Source: CBDCDJ01 sp965215355
GTDB lineage: Bacteria > Deinococcota > Deinococci > Deinococcales > Trueperaceae
DNA: 64,000 nt
Reading direction: 5' to 3'
NCBI GenBank assembly: GCA_965215355.1
Contig: CBDCDJ010000007.1
Coordinates: 2,480,001-2,544,000, forward strand
Shown: positions 49,116 to 56,877 of the stretch, piece after piece
Layout: the number at the start of each line of letters is the position of its first letter
How positions within the stretch are numbered: the stretch's first letter is position 1
Position numbers and translations under genes: made by a program
The notes under the pieces: generated by a model
Told to the model about the DNA's origin: nothing
Databases searched by the model: none
Seen by the model: only the letters and a program-made list of their open reading frames with translations

Positions 49116-49770
49116 TTCGGTGCGCTGCCCCGCCGGGCGCGTCCGCCGGGGCGTTCATTACGGCGTCGCTCAGGGCGTCGCGGAGGGCCAGTTCGGGGTT
49201 GACACCCAAACCCCGCGCGTAGTTCACCAGCGCGAGCAGCGCTTCGCCGACCCCTTCGGCCGAGGGCTCTGTGGCCGCCACCCTAGCGACGAGGTCGTTT
49301 TTTTGTGGCGTGGGCCAGGCGAGCTTGCGGCCCAACTCGGACGCGCGCATCAGGGCGGGCAGACTGTGCGGCACGCCCTCGGCCGGGCTGGGTTGGGTTT
49401 TCTCTCGAGCTTTGATACTCTGCCAGTTCGCCACGACCTCCCCGGCGTCTTTGACCTGCACGTCGCCGAACACGTGCGGGTGCCGCCGCACCAGCTTGTC
49501 CACGATGGCCGTCTCGACATCGTCGTAAGCAAAAGTCCCGGCTTCTTCGGCGATGACGGCGTGAAAAGCGACCTGCAACAGCACGTCGCCGAGTTCTTCG
49601 GTCACGGCCGCGGCGTCGAGCGCGGTGTCGGTAGCCGTGGCGAGCGCGTCGGCGGCCTCGGCGGCTTCCTCCAACAGGTAAGGGCGCAGCGACGCGTGGG
49701 TTTGCTCGCGGTCCCAGGGACAGCCGTCCGGGCCGCGCAGGGTGCGCATGGTCTCGAGTAAACGTTGCAT
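49099..49770 (-). CDS. mazG: Nucleoside triphosphate pyrophosphohydrolase MazG
   Basis: NTP pyrophosphatase (223 aa) that clears NTPs or modified NTPs. GPDGCPWDREQTHASLRPYL and LLEEAAEAADAL followed by EELGDVLLQVAFHAVIAEE give the EExxE..ExxD metal-binding pattern. VVANWQSIKAREK and RASELGRKLAWPTP are typical of the C-terminal MazG half. The start is ATG at 49770; six bases upstream lies TATACT with no Shine-Dalgarno, a leaderless arrangement. Slightly shorter than E. coli MazG (263 aa). First gene of an operon with the Nudix gene. Confidence 0.94.
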   Translation of the reverse strand: MQRLLETMRTLRGPDGCPWDREQTHASLRPYLLEEAAEAADALATATDTALDAAAVTEELGDVLLQVAFHAVIAEEAGTFAYDDVETAIVDKLVRRHPHVFGDVQVKDAGEVVANWQSIKAREKTQPSPAEGVPHSLPALMRASELGRKLAWPTPQKNDLVARVAATEPSAEGVGEALLALVNYARGLGVNPELALRDALSDAVMNAPADAPGGAAHRNADAL

Positions 49771-49776
49771 GGGCAC

Positions 49777-49782
49777 AGTATA
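49777..49782 (-). promoter_or_regulatory. -10 box TATACT, leaderless-type promoter of mazG
   Basis: Perfect-looking TATACT six bases before the ATG on the minus strand. Confidence 0.6.
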
Positions 49783-49950
49783 AGTCACCCCCGCAGAAGT
49801 CACCGCGACCCGACAAAAGTCGGCTCGCCAAAATCCGCTTTGTCGCTTAGGCTCAAAATGTTAAATTGTTCACATTTTCTGATAGCCTGTTACTTGCTTT
49901 TCGCGTCGCTAACGGGGTTCGTGTGCTATGGTGCAGCGGAGGAGGAAAAA

Positions 49951-50238
49951 ATGGCAGAAACAGTCAACAAAGGACACTTAGTCGACAAGGTTTCAGAAAG
50001 CACCGGCATGAGCAAGCAAGACGTTAAAAAGGCGGTGGACGGGGTGTTCGAGCACATAACCGAACACCTCAAGCAGGGTGACAAGGTACAAATCACCGGC
50101 TTCGGCGCGTTCGAGGTGCGGCAGCGCCAGGAACGCGCCGGCGTCAAGCCCGGCACCAGCGAGAGAATCACCATCCCCGCCAGCAAAGCCCCGGCGTTCA
50201 AGGCGGGCAAAAGCCTCAAGGACAGCGTCAACAGCTAA
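49951..50238 (+). CDS. hup: DNA-binding protein HU
   Basis: Histone-like nucleoid protein (95 aa). MAETVNKGHLVDKVSESTGM gives the N-terminal helices. ITGFGAFEVRQRQERAGVKP, with GTSERITIPASKAPAFKAGK, is the beta-arm that grips DNA, including the arm-tip proline (IPASKAP) and FKAGKSLKD at the end. The strong GGAGGAGG lies 5 bases before the ATG at 49951; the frame is open upstream without meaning. Followed by a TTCG-capped hairpin. Monocistronic. Confidence 0.96.
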   Translation: MAETVNKGHLVDKVSESTGMSKQDVKKAVDGVFEHITEHLKQGDKVQITGFGAFEVRQRQERAGVKPGTSERITIPASKAPAFKAGKSLKDSVNS

Positions 50239-50262
50239 ACCCGTTGAAAGTTCAAGGACGGT

Positions 50263-50282
50263 GCGCCCGCTTCGGCGGGCGC
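50263..50282 (+). terminator. Terminator of the HU gene
   Basis: GCGCCCGC-TTCG-GCGGGCGC, an 8-bp GC stem with a UUCG tetraloop, 25 bases after the stop, followed by TCTGCTGT. Confidence 0.7.
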
Positions 50283-50442
50283 TCTGCTGTCATGGACGTT
50301 GTAAAAGGCTGTTGCAGGCTCGAGCGTTTCAGCTCTCAGTAAACCTTCAACCCGGTTCTTTACCGGTTGGCAGAAAGCGAAGTCTTCTCCTCTCCAGCAT
50401 CTCCGCCCTGCCCCGGAAGCAAAGTTACAAAAACGAGTCGGC

Positions 50443-50775
50443 CTAGAAGTCCTCTTCGTCCTCGTCTTCGTAGCCGGTTTCACCCGTGGCCTCGAGGGCT
50501 TGCGCGGTGAGGATTTCGTCCAGGTCGTCGCCTTCATAGTCCGTGACCGTCTCGGCGACGACCTGGAGGGCGCGCTCGCCGTCTTTTTCCGGCACGAGCA
50601 CGTAGGTCGTGCCGAGGCTGTGGGTGCCCATGTGGGTAAACACGTCGGAGACCATGTCGGGACCTTTGGTCATGACGAGAAAACCCTCTTCTTCCAAGAC
50701 GACCGCGACCATCTCCGCCAGCGGGGCGGCCGGGGCGACGTCGACGACCGTCCAGCGGTCGCCGTTGACGAGCAT
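50443..50775 (-). CDS. DUF2007-like small protein
   Basis: A 110-residue cytoplasmic protein. The core WTVVDVAPAAPLAEMVAVVL, EEEGFLVMTKGPD and TTYVLVPEKDGERALQVVAE fits the DUF2007 (putative signal-transducing) fold. It is followed by an acidic tail (YEGDDLDEIL, GYEDEDEEDF). The start is set at ATG 50775, with AAAGG 7 bases upstream; a GTG five codons earlier is possible. Function unknown. Confidence 0.65.
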   Translation of the reverse strand: MLVNGDRWTVVDVAPAAPLAEMVAVVLEEEGFLVMTKGPDMVSDVFTHMGTHSLGTTYVLVPEKDGERALQVVAETVTDYEGDDLDEILTAQALEATGETGYEDEDEEDF

Positions 50776-50827
50776 GGTTTCGCCTTTCACAAAGCTATTC
50801 TAGCCGAAACGCGCGTTCCGCGTGAGA

Positions 50828-51985
50828 CTACCCTGGCTCCGAACGCGCGTAGGCCAGCGCGAGGTCCCGATACACCGCCCGCGCCACTTCCAAGTGCCGC
50901 AACGGTACGGCTTCGCGCGTGGTGTGGGCGAGGTTTTCGTCGCCGGGCCCAAACCCAATGACCGGGCAACCCATTTCGGCTAAGTGCGGCGCGTCGGTCG
51001 CGAACCACCAGACGCGCTCTTCGAAAGGGATTTGGAAGGGCTCGAGGCTTTTTTTCAGCGCCCGGCGCGCCACGTTCACCAAGCCGTTTTCGCCCGGTGC
51101 CAGGTACGGCTCGATGTACTGCGGGTAGCGCACCGCGACCGCGCCGTCCTCGCTCTTCGCCTCGACGTCGTGGACGGTGAAAACAGCGCCGGGCATGAGC
51201 GCGCGGAGGCGCGCCAAAATCTCTGCGGGCTCGTCGCCGGGGATGTTGCGGTAGTCGAGCGTCAGGTCGGCCCGACCCGGCACCACGTTTTTGCCGTTTT
51301 GCGGCTGCGAGACGAGGTGCGTCGGTGTAAGGGTCGACGCGCCCAAAGGGCCGCCCGCAGGCAAATCCAGGGTTTTCAGCTTTTGCAACAGCTCCGCCGC
51401 GTGGTAGAGCGCGTTGTCACCGAGTTCGTTTTTGGCCGCGTGGGCGATTCTGCCCGGCAAGCGCACCTCGACCTCCAAGCGCCCCCGGTGCCCGAGCATC
51501 AGGTTGAGGTTGCTCGGCTCGCCCAGCACGACGACGTCGGCGTTCATGTTGGCTTGCAAGTGCCGCGCGCCGAGGCCGCCGATTTCCTCCTGGACGACCG
51601 CCGTGACGAGCAGTGTGCCCGTGAACCCGGCTTCAACGGCGTCTTTCGCGGCGAAGGCCATGCAGGCCACGGCCGACTTCATGTCGACCGAACCGCGGCC
51701 CCACAGACAGCCGCCCGCCACGTCGCCGGAGAGCGGACCGTGCTCCCACAGCGACGCGTCGCCGTAAGGGACGGTGTCCAGGTGGCCGTTCAGCATGACC
51801 GTCGGGGCTTCGCCGCGCCGCAGCACGCCCACCGCGTTGCCCGCCTCGTCCAGGTAAGCCTCGTCGAACGAGAGGCCTTCAAACGCCGCCACCATGAGCG
51901 CCATGACCTCGCGCTCGCGTTGCGACGGGCTGTCGACCCGGACGAGCGCCTGGGCCAGTTCTAGTTCTGAAGCGAAGTCAGCCAT
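50828..51985 (-). CDS. M20-family metallopeptidase/deacylase (ArgE/DapE type)
   Basis: Zinc amidohydrolase (385 aa) that removes an acyl or amino-acid group. Metal and catalytic residues: LNGHLDTVPYGD (His, catalytic Asp), WGRGSVDMKSAVACMAF (bridging Asp), VVQEEIGGLGARH (catalytic Glu and Glu ligand), LGEPSNLNLM and a late His in NLAHTTREAVPL. The dimerisation domain lies in between (LMLGHRGRLEVEVRLPGR). It could be ArgE, DapE or a [LysW]-lysine hydrolase; no biosynthetic neighbour decides. Leaderless-type start: TATGAT five bases before the ATG. Confidence 0.9.
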   Translation of the reverse strand: MADFASELELAQALVRVDSPSQREREVMALMVAAFEGLSFDEAYLDEAGNAVGVLRRGEAPTVMLNGHLDTVPYGDASLWEHGPLSGDVAGGCLWGRGSVDMKSAVACMAFAAKDAVEAGFTGTLLVTAVVQEEIGGLGARHLQANMNADVVVLGEPSNLNLMLGHRGRLEVEVRLPGRIAHAAKNELGDNALYHAAELLQKLKTLDLPAGGPLGASTLTPTHLVSQPQNGKNVVPGRADLTLDYRNIPGDEPAEILARLRALMPGAVFTVHDVEAKSEDGAVAVRYPQYIEPYLAPGENGLVNVARRALKKSLEPFQIPFEERVWWFATDAPHLAEMGCPVIGFGPGDENLAHTTREAVPLRHLEVARAVYRDLALAYARSEPG

Positions 51986-51990
51986 AGGGC

Positions 51991-51996
51991 ATCATA
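51991..51996 (-). promoter_or_regulatory. -10 box TATGAT, leaderless-type promoter
   Basis: Five bases before the ATG of the M20 peptidase gene. Confidence 0.55.
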
Positions 51997-52008
51997 ACGG
52001 GAAAGAGG

Positions 52009-52047
52009 AAAGTACCGAGGGCCGAGTTGAAAATACCGAGTTGAAAG
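52009..52047. repeat. Dispersed intergenic repeat, copy 5 (inverted, tandem)
   Basis: AAAGTACCGAGGGCCGAGTT and then GAAAATACCGAGTTGAAAG, the reverse complement of the TTCAACTCGGTACTTT family, between two minus-strand genes. Confidence 0.65.
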
Positions 52048-52096
52048 CAAAATTGAAGGCTTTTTCCCTCTTTTTACCTCTCCTGCTCCCCCACGC

Positions 52097-52459
52097 TCAA
52101 AAAAGCCGCCCCTGCTCTTCGCCCTCGGGTCGCCACCGGTAAACGCTCAGGTCGACCGTGTTGTCGGCGGACACGCTCACCCCTTCAACGCTCAGGAGCG
52201 CCCTTTGCAACTCGCCATAACCGATTTTGTAGGTCGACAGGCCACCCGAGGCGTTGACGACGCGTTGCCAGGGAACGTCCTCATGCTCTTTCAAACCGTT
52301 CAGCACCGCGCCCACCTGCCGCGCGGCTTGCGGGGAGCCCGCCAAAGTGGCGATTTGGCCGTAGGTGGCGACCTTGCCGGCGGGTACGGCCTTGACAAAG
52401 GCGACGACCAGGTCTCTGAAAGTTCTCGAGGACGCCCCTGGGCCGGACGGTAAAGGCAT
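52097..52459 (-). CDS. Alkyltransferase-like protein (ATL)
   Basis: A 120-residue MGMT-related DNA-binding protein. The helix-turn-helix region is VPAGKVATYGQIATLAGSPQ with AARQVGAVLNG. The active-site loop PCHRV of true O6-alkylguanine transferases reads VPWQRVVNASGG here, with Trp replacing the reactive Cys. That is the definition of ATL proteins, which flag O6-alkylguanine for nucleotide excision repair instead of removing the alkyl group. TAGACT lies 5 bases before the ATG (leaderless type). Confidence 0.92.
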   Translation of the reverse strand: MPLPSGPGASSRTFRDLVVAFVKAVPAGKVATYGQIATLAGSPQAARQVGAVLNGLKEHEDVPWQRVVNASGGLSTYKIGYGELQRALLSVEGVSVSADNTVDLSVYRWRPEGEEQGRLF

Positions 52460-52464
52460 GAGCC

Positions 52465-52470
52465 AGTCTA
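52465..52470 (-). promoter_or_regulatory. -10 box TAGACT, leaderless-type promoter
   Basis: Five bases before the ATG of the ATL gene. Confidence 0.55.
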
Positions 52471-52511
52471 AACCGTCCGCCGCGCTCTAGGCTCGAGCCG
52501 TGCGTCACACC

Positions 52512-52790
52512 TCAGCCGCGCCGCGCCGGGCTCGAGCCCCCTGTGCGCAGCCCGACCGGCAGCTTGCCCGGCAAACTTTCGATGTACAAGAGCAGCCGCT
52601 GCTCCTGCACGAGCGCCGCTTTGGCGAGGGGCGCGTCTTGCCGCGCGAAAGCGTCTTCGACCCGCCGTTTCAAGTCGAAGAGTTCGAAGGCGAGGGCCTG
52701 CTCGAGCCCTTTGGCGCGCGCCGCTTCGGTGACGCGCTCGACGGTCGTTTTGAGTTTGAGGGTCAGGTAGACGGGGAGTTCAGATGACAT
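52512..52790 (-). CDS. Small hypothetical protein
   Basis: A 92-residue protein with mostly helical prediction: LPVYLTLKLKTTVERVTEAA, then ALAFELFDLKRRVEDAFARQ and AALVQEQRLLLYIESLPGKL, ending in a flexible Gly/Ser/Arg tail. No family recognised. Support for being real comes from the leaderless-type TAAGCT box 6 bases before the ATG and from codon use like its neighbours. Could be a coiled-coil adaptor; no function can be given. Confidence 0.55.
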   Translation of the reverse strand: MSSELPVYLTLKLKTTVERVTEAARAKGLEQALAFELFDLKRRVEDAFARQDAPLAKAALVQEQRLLLYIESLPGKLPVGLRTGGSSPARRG

Positions 52791-52796
52791 GCTCTC

Positions 52797-52802
52797 AGCT
52801 TA
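52797..52802 (-). promoter_or_regulatory. -10 box TAAGCT, leaderless-type promoter
   Basis: Six bases before the ATG of the 92-residue protein gene. Confidence 0.45.
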
Positions 52803-52965
52803 GCCACTCCTTCTCACAAGACTCTTACATATTTCGCCGTTCCAGGGACTAGGCCAAGCCGGGAGCACCCAACGCCGGGTAAAACGCGCTCGAGCCGGCT
52901 CTTCAGTCTCGGTGCCCTGCCAGGCACCTTGCAACCTTGTAACCAGCAGTTCCAAATTTAACCAA

Positions 52966-54352
52966 TCAACTTGAGTCCAACTCTAACACGCCCTCAAGTT
53001 TAAGACCTTGAGCCATAAAGAGCAAAAGCTGAGGCCAAGAGTCGAACAGGTGAAAACGCGTCAGGGTGCGCAAGTCTCCAAAGAAGGACGAACGGGGACC
53101 CAAGCGGGTGCGGATGGCCTGGTAACGTTCGTCGAGCAGGTCGAAAAGTGAGTGAAACAAGAAAGCGAGTAACATCAGCGACAGCAGCATGGTCGAGAGA
53201 TGCTGTTTACCGTGACCGAAGTTGTGCTCAAAAAGAGCCTTCAGCAGCAGGTAGCATCTGGTCATCAACGCGCTCAGTCATAACGGCATGATACGCCCTG
53301 CTGAGGGCTCTTCTATAGCCCTTGGTTTTAAGCACGTTGTTGCCCTCGTTCTCGACTTTCCACCGGGCACGTCCCCAGGTTGCAACACGGACAACGGTCT
53401 GTGAACTGAGGTGCAAGTTGGTAGCAAAGGTGTTGTGGTAAAGCGTCTTGCCCTTAGCATCTTGCTCAGTGACCTCGCACCAGTTCACATGTAAGGCATC
53501 GGGGCTGTCGCGTAGCGGGAGAGCGTTGGCAAAACGGTAGGTAAGGGTGCGCTGTTTCTTACCCTGACCCTGTGTAAGGGTGATTTCTTCAATGGGACTG
53601 AGCGAGAGATACTCGTAAAGCGTCTTATGCGAACTCGGCTTGCACACAAAGATGAAGTCATGACCGGTAGCGAGTACCGTTTCGCAAGTCGGCTGATGAC
53701 AGTACAGGTCGTCCCCTAAGATGACGACCCTGGCAAAGGCGTACTCGGGGAGTTTGTATTTCAGCCAGCGCTTGGCAGCCGCACTCTCGCAATCTTGTTT
53801 GCTTTCCCCGTCTTCACACAGAACGAACTCGGGTTCTAAGCTGAGCACCTCGGTTCGACCTGCACTGACAATGACCGGCAACAAGACCGTGTGCCCATAA
53901 CGTGTTTTGCCGTCTTTCACGACTCGGCTGCACTGCTCGCAACGCACCCGTTCCGAACTGTGGTACTGCGTGCCGTCCAGCGCCACCAACACCCTTCCTG
54001 CATTCTCGAAGTGCTGCTTGAGCAAACCCGCAGCGACGAGTTCACGCACCACATAGCGATAAGCTGCAGCCAATGTGTCGGGTGAATGCTCGTCGAGCAC
54101 GTTCTTAATCTGTTCGTCGCGCGCGATGCGGTCTATCCCGAACAGGGTCTGCACGTTGCTTTGGCCTTTGCGACTTACCATCTCCCGTTGCCACTCCAGA
54201 AACGAAGCGTTCTGCGTAAAGAACACCGAAAATGCCGCTAGACCTATCTCACTTAAGCGGTAGTGCCTGTTCTTGCTTCTGGTATCTTGCATTCCTTCGA
54301 AGATGCTCCCCAACATCTCGACAAGTCGGCTGAAGCTCAATGACCTTTCCAT
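52966..54352 (-). pseudogene. Transposase of the IS, interrupted
   Basis: DDE transposase split in two frames. The first part (53228-54352, 374 codons) begins MERSLSFSRLVEMLGSIFEG and contains RVLVALDGTQYHSSERVRCE (first Asp), RVVILGDDLYCHQPTCETVL (second Asp) and GRARWKVENEGNNVLKTKGY (Glu region). It then runs into RRALSRAYHAVMTERVDDQM and stops at a TGA. The second part (52966-53229 in another frame) continues EHNFGHGKQHLSTMLLSLML and DERYQAIRTRLGPRSSFFGD. In relatives KTKGYHLEHNFGHGKQ is continuous, so the insert between GY and EHN breaks the gene. Probably inactive unless an intact copy exists elsewhere. Confidence 0.88.
53230..53315. repeat. ~86-bp imperfect palindrome inserted in the transposase
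   Basis: Left arm AAGAGCCTTCAGCAGCAGGT (from 53234) and right arm ACGCCCTGCTGAGGGCTCTT (to 53312) are largely complementary. The inner parts (GGTCATCAAC, CATAACGGCATGAT) show further weak pairing. It lies exactly where the transposase reading is interrupted. Confidence 0.65.
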
Positions 54353-54493
54353 TCCAAAAGGTTACTGCTTTCGTTGAACCAAGGGGAATTCTTAAATTTG
54401 GAATTGCTGCCTTGTAACCCCTCGCCTTGAGACCGACCCGCTCGGCCTAGTATGCTGAGCTGCTCAGTAGAGGTGTTTCCAACGCTGACCCTG

Positions 54494-54534
54494 AACCGAC
54501 CTGACCGCAAACCGACCTGACTGTGAACCGACGG
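54494..54534. repeat. 16-bp tandem repeat before miaB
   Basis: AACCGACCTGACCGCA, AACCGACCTGACTGTG and AACCGACGG in succession, ending at the miaB ribosome binding site. Confidence 0.85.
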
Positions 54535-54542
54535 AGTGAAGC

Positions 54543-55889
54543 GTGAACCACGAACCCTTGCGCGCCCACGTTATAACGATGGGTTGCCAGATGAACGAGT
54601 ACGACACCCTGACGATTCACTCCGAACTCGTCGCGGGCGGTCACAGCCTCGTGGACAGTCCGGAAGACGCCAACCTCGTCATTCTGAACACCTGCGCGGT
54701 GCGCGGCAAGCCGGTCGAAAAGGTCAAAACGCTCCTCGGCGAGTTTCGCAAACAAAAGCGCGCCGGCCGCGACCTCACGGTGGCGATGATGGGTTGTCTG
54801 GCGCAACTCGACGAGGGCAAAGAGATTGCCACCAAGCTCGGCGTGGACATCTTGCTCGGTCCGGGCGCGATTACCGATATTTTGCCCGCTTTAGAGGCGC
54901 TGAATGCCGGACAAGAGGCGTTCGAAAGCGTGCGCTTCAAAGACGACCTCACGACCTACATCACGCCCGCGCCGAACGCGTTGACGGGTTTTTTGACCAT
55001 CATGCGCGGCTGCAACCACCACTGCACCTACTGCATCGTGCCGACCACGCGGGGGCCGGAGGTCTCGAGGCCTGTCAAAACTATCCTGCAAGAAGCCGAA
55101 GCGATGCGTTCAGCGGGTGTGCAGGAAATCTATTTACTGGGCCAAAACGTCAACAGTTACGGCCTCGGCGACCCCACACTGCCCTCGTTCGCCGAACTGC
55201 TGCGCACGGTCGCCGCCACCGGCATCCCGCGCGTGAAGTTCACGACGAGCCACCCGATGAACTTCACCTCCGACATCATCGACGCGATTGCCGAGACCGA
55301 GAACATCTGCAACTACATCCATTTGCCGGTGCAGTCGGGCAGCGACCGGGTGCTGCGGCGCATGGCTAGGGAGTACCGCCGCGAGCGCTACCTTGACATC
55401 GTGCGCGAGATTCGCGCCAAGGTTCAAGACGTGGTGCTTTCGACCGACATCATCGTGGGCTTCCCCGGCGAGACCGAGGAGGACTTCGAGGCCACGCTGT
55501 CTTTATATGAAGAGGTTCAGTACGACCAGGCTTATATGTTTCTCTACAGCGCCCGGCCCGGCACGCCGTCTTATGAACACTTCGACGACCTGCCCAAAGA
55601 CCTCAAAACCGAGCGCCTGGGGCGGCTCATCGAGCGGCAAAAACACTGGGCCTTTGCCAGCAACAAGCGCTTCGAGGGCCGCGAGTTGCGCGTCCTCATC
55701 AAAGACGTGGCCGATAGGGGTGACTACGTGGTGGGCCACAGCGACCAGAACCACACAGTCTTGGTTCCCAAAGAGCAAGTTACGCGCATGGGCTTGTACA
55801 CCGTCACCGTTGACACCACCACGCCGCACACGCTTTACGGCACGGTCAAAGGGCACAGCCCCGACAAAATCCCTCTGCTGATGGCGTGA
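54543..55889 (+). CDS. miaB: tRNA-2-methylthio-N6-dimethylallyladenosine synthase MiaB
   Basis: Radical SAM methylthiotransferase (448 aa) modifying A37 of tRNAs reading UNN codons. N-terminal UPF0004 domain with its three cluster cysteines (VITMGCQMNEYD, VILNTCAVRGKP, AMMGCLAQLDEG), the radical SAM motif RGCNHHCTYCIVPTTRGPE near residue 155, and QEIYLLGQNVNSYG. A TRAM domain closes the protein (RVLIKDVADRGDYVVGHSDQ). GTG start at 54543 with GGAG 7 bases upstream. It overlaps the SnoaL-like gene by GTGA. Confidence 0.96.
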   Translation: MNHEPLRAHVITMGCQMNEYDTLTIHSELVAGGHSLVDSPEDANLVILNTCAVRGKPVEKVKTLLGEFRKQKRAGRDLTVAMMGCLAQLDEGKEIATKLGVDILLGPGAITDILPALEALNAGQEAFESVRFKDDLTTYITPAPNALTGFLTIMRGCNHHCTYCIVPTTRGPEVSRPVKTILQEAEAMRSAGVQEIYLLGQNVNSYGLGDPTLPSFAELLRTVAATGIPRVKFTTSHPMNFTSDIIDAIAETENICNYIHLPVQSGSDRVLRRMAREYRRERYLDIVREIRAKVQDVVLSTDIIVGFPGETEEDFEATLSLYEEVQYDQAYMFLYSARPGTPSYEHFDDLPKDLKTERLGRLIERQKHWAFASNKRFEGRELRVLIKDVADRGDYVVGHSDQNHTVLVPKEQVTRMGLYTVTVDTTTPHTLYGTVKGHSPDKIPLLMA

Positions 55890-56266
55890 GCAGCGAAGTC
55901 AGAGAGGTCGTGAAACGGTTCTGGGCAGCCATGCAGAGCAACGACTTCGTCGCGGCGAGCGAGTTGTTGGCCCCAGACTATGAACTCCACTGGCCGCAGT
56001 CGTCGGAGAAAATACGGGGACGCGCCAACTTCGTCGCGGTGAACGAAAATTACCCGGCCAACGGCAAGTGGCGCTTTACAGTAAACAAAATCCTCGCCGC
56101 CGGCAACGAGGTCGTCACCGACGTGAGCGTGACGGACGGCGTGGTGACGGCTCGAGCCCTCACTTTCTCGACCGTCGAGAACGGCTTGATTGTCAAACAG
56201 CTCGAGTATTGGCCCGACCCGTTCGAGCCGCTCGCTTGGCGACGTTCGTGGGTCGAACGTGACTGA
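55886..56266 (+). CDS. SnoaL/NTF2-like protein
   Basis: A 126-residue NTF2-like fold protein: SSEVREVVKRFWAAMQSNDF, LLAPDYELHWPQSSEKIRGR, FVAVNENYP, then strands KWRFTVNKILAAGNEVVTDV and VVTARALTFSTVENGLIVKQ. The conserved Trp-Pro and the cavity-lining residues suggest a small-molecule binder or isomerase/hydrolase-like role, as in SnoaL-like polyketide cyclase relatives. GTG start at 55886 overlaps the miaB stop. It overlaps the Nudix gene downstream by 8 bases. Function not deducible. Confidence 0.82.
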   Translation: MSSEVREVVKRFWAAMQSNDFVAASELLAPDYELHWPQSSEKIRGRANFVAVNENYPANGKWRFTVNKILAAGNEVVTDVSVTDGVVTARALTFSTVENGLIVKQLEYWPDPFEPLAWRRSWVERD

Positions 56267-56738
56267 GCCGAACATAACTGAGCCGGACGGTTCACAGGTT
56301 TCTCAAATCACTCGAGACTTCACCGCCACAGTTTTCGTCGTCTGGCGCAGCTGCGTGCTCCTCCACAAGCACAAAAAGCTCGGCCACTGGTTTCCACCCG
56401 GTGGCCACGTCGAACCGAACGAACTCCCCGACGAGGCGGCGCGGCGCGAGGTCTTGGAAGAGTCCGGCGTGCCGGTCGTGCTGCTGGGGAAACCTGCCCT
56501 CAATATTGCTGAGCCGCGCCAACTCGTGCCGCCTAGAGGTGTGCAGTTGGAAACGATTTTTCAGGGCCACGAGCACATTGACCTCATCTACTTCGCCCGG
56601 CCTGTGGACGGCTACGAAGGGTATTTGCTCGAGACCGACCCCAGCCTCGGCTGGTACGGGCCTGGCGAGCTGGCAGCGCTGGACCTGACCGAGGAGATTC
56701 GCGCCTGGACGAAGTTGGTGCTTACGGAGGTGGGTTAG
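56259..56738 (+). CDS. Nudix hydrolase
   Basis: A 159-residue Nudix protein. Nudix box GGHVEPNELPDEAARREVLE with ESGV at about residues 50-73; the approach strand is LLHKHKKLGHWFPP. The N-terminus TEPNITEPDGSQVSQ comes from a 15-bp tandem duplication and is likely disordered. GTG at 56259 is the start consistent with translational coupling to the preceding gene (8-base overlap). Substrate (nucleotide-sugar, ADP-ribose or 8-oxo-dGTP) cannot be judged. Confidence 0.9.
   Translation: MTEPNITEPDGSQVSQITRDFTATVFVVWRSCVLLHKHKKLGHWFPPGGHVEPNELPDEAARREVLEESGVPVVLLGKPALNIAEPRQLVPPRGVQLETIFQGHEHIDLIYFARPVDGYEGYLLETDPSLGWYGPGELAALDLTEEIRAWTKLVLTEVG
56260..56289. repeat. 15-bp tandem duplication at a stop/start junction
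   Basis: TGACTGAGCCGAACA and TAACTGAGCCGGACG (56260-56274, 56275-56289). The first copy contains the stop of the SnoaL-like gene. Confidence 0.8.
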
Positions 56739-56865
56739 CTAACTGTGCCGTAAATGGAAGTTCGGTAGACTTCTCAAGGAACCTTGACTACCACGTCGTT
56801 GGACCCCAAGCGTCCCCACAAGACAGAAAAATCGGCACAAGCTAGACCCCAGTCTCCAAACCCTA

Positions 56866-56871
56866 TATCCT
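56866..56871 (+). promoter_or_regulatory. -10 box TATCCT, leaderless-type promoter of coaX
   Basis: Six bases before the ATG, no Shine-Dalgarno. Confidence 0.5.
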
Positions 56872-56877
56872 ACACCC

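Larger units (their letters stand above)
52944..54409 (-). mobile_element. Complete 1,466-bp insertion sequence with broken transposase
   Basis: Terminal inverted repeats CAGCAGTTCCAAATTTAA (52944-52961) and the complement of CAGCAATTCCAAATTTAA (54392-54409), 17 of 18 matching. Flanked by a perfect 9-bp target duplication CCTTGTAAC (52935-52943, 54410-54418). It carries one transposase gene on the minus strand, split by a small palindromic insertion. The perfect duplication points to a recent insertion. Family assignment is uncertain; the transposase resembles the ISNCY/ISDol1-type group as I recall it. Confidence 0.93.
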
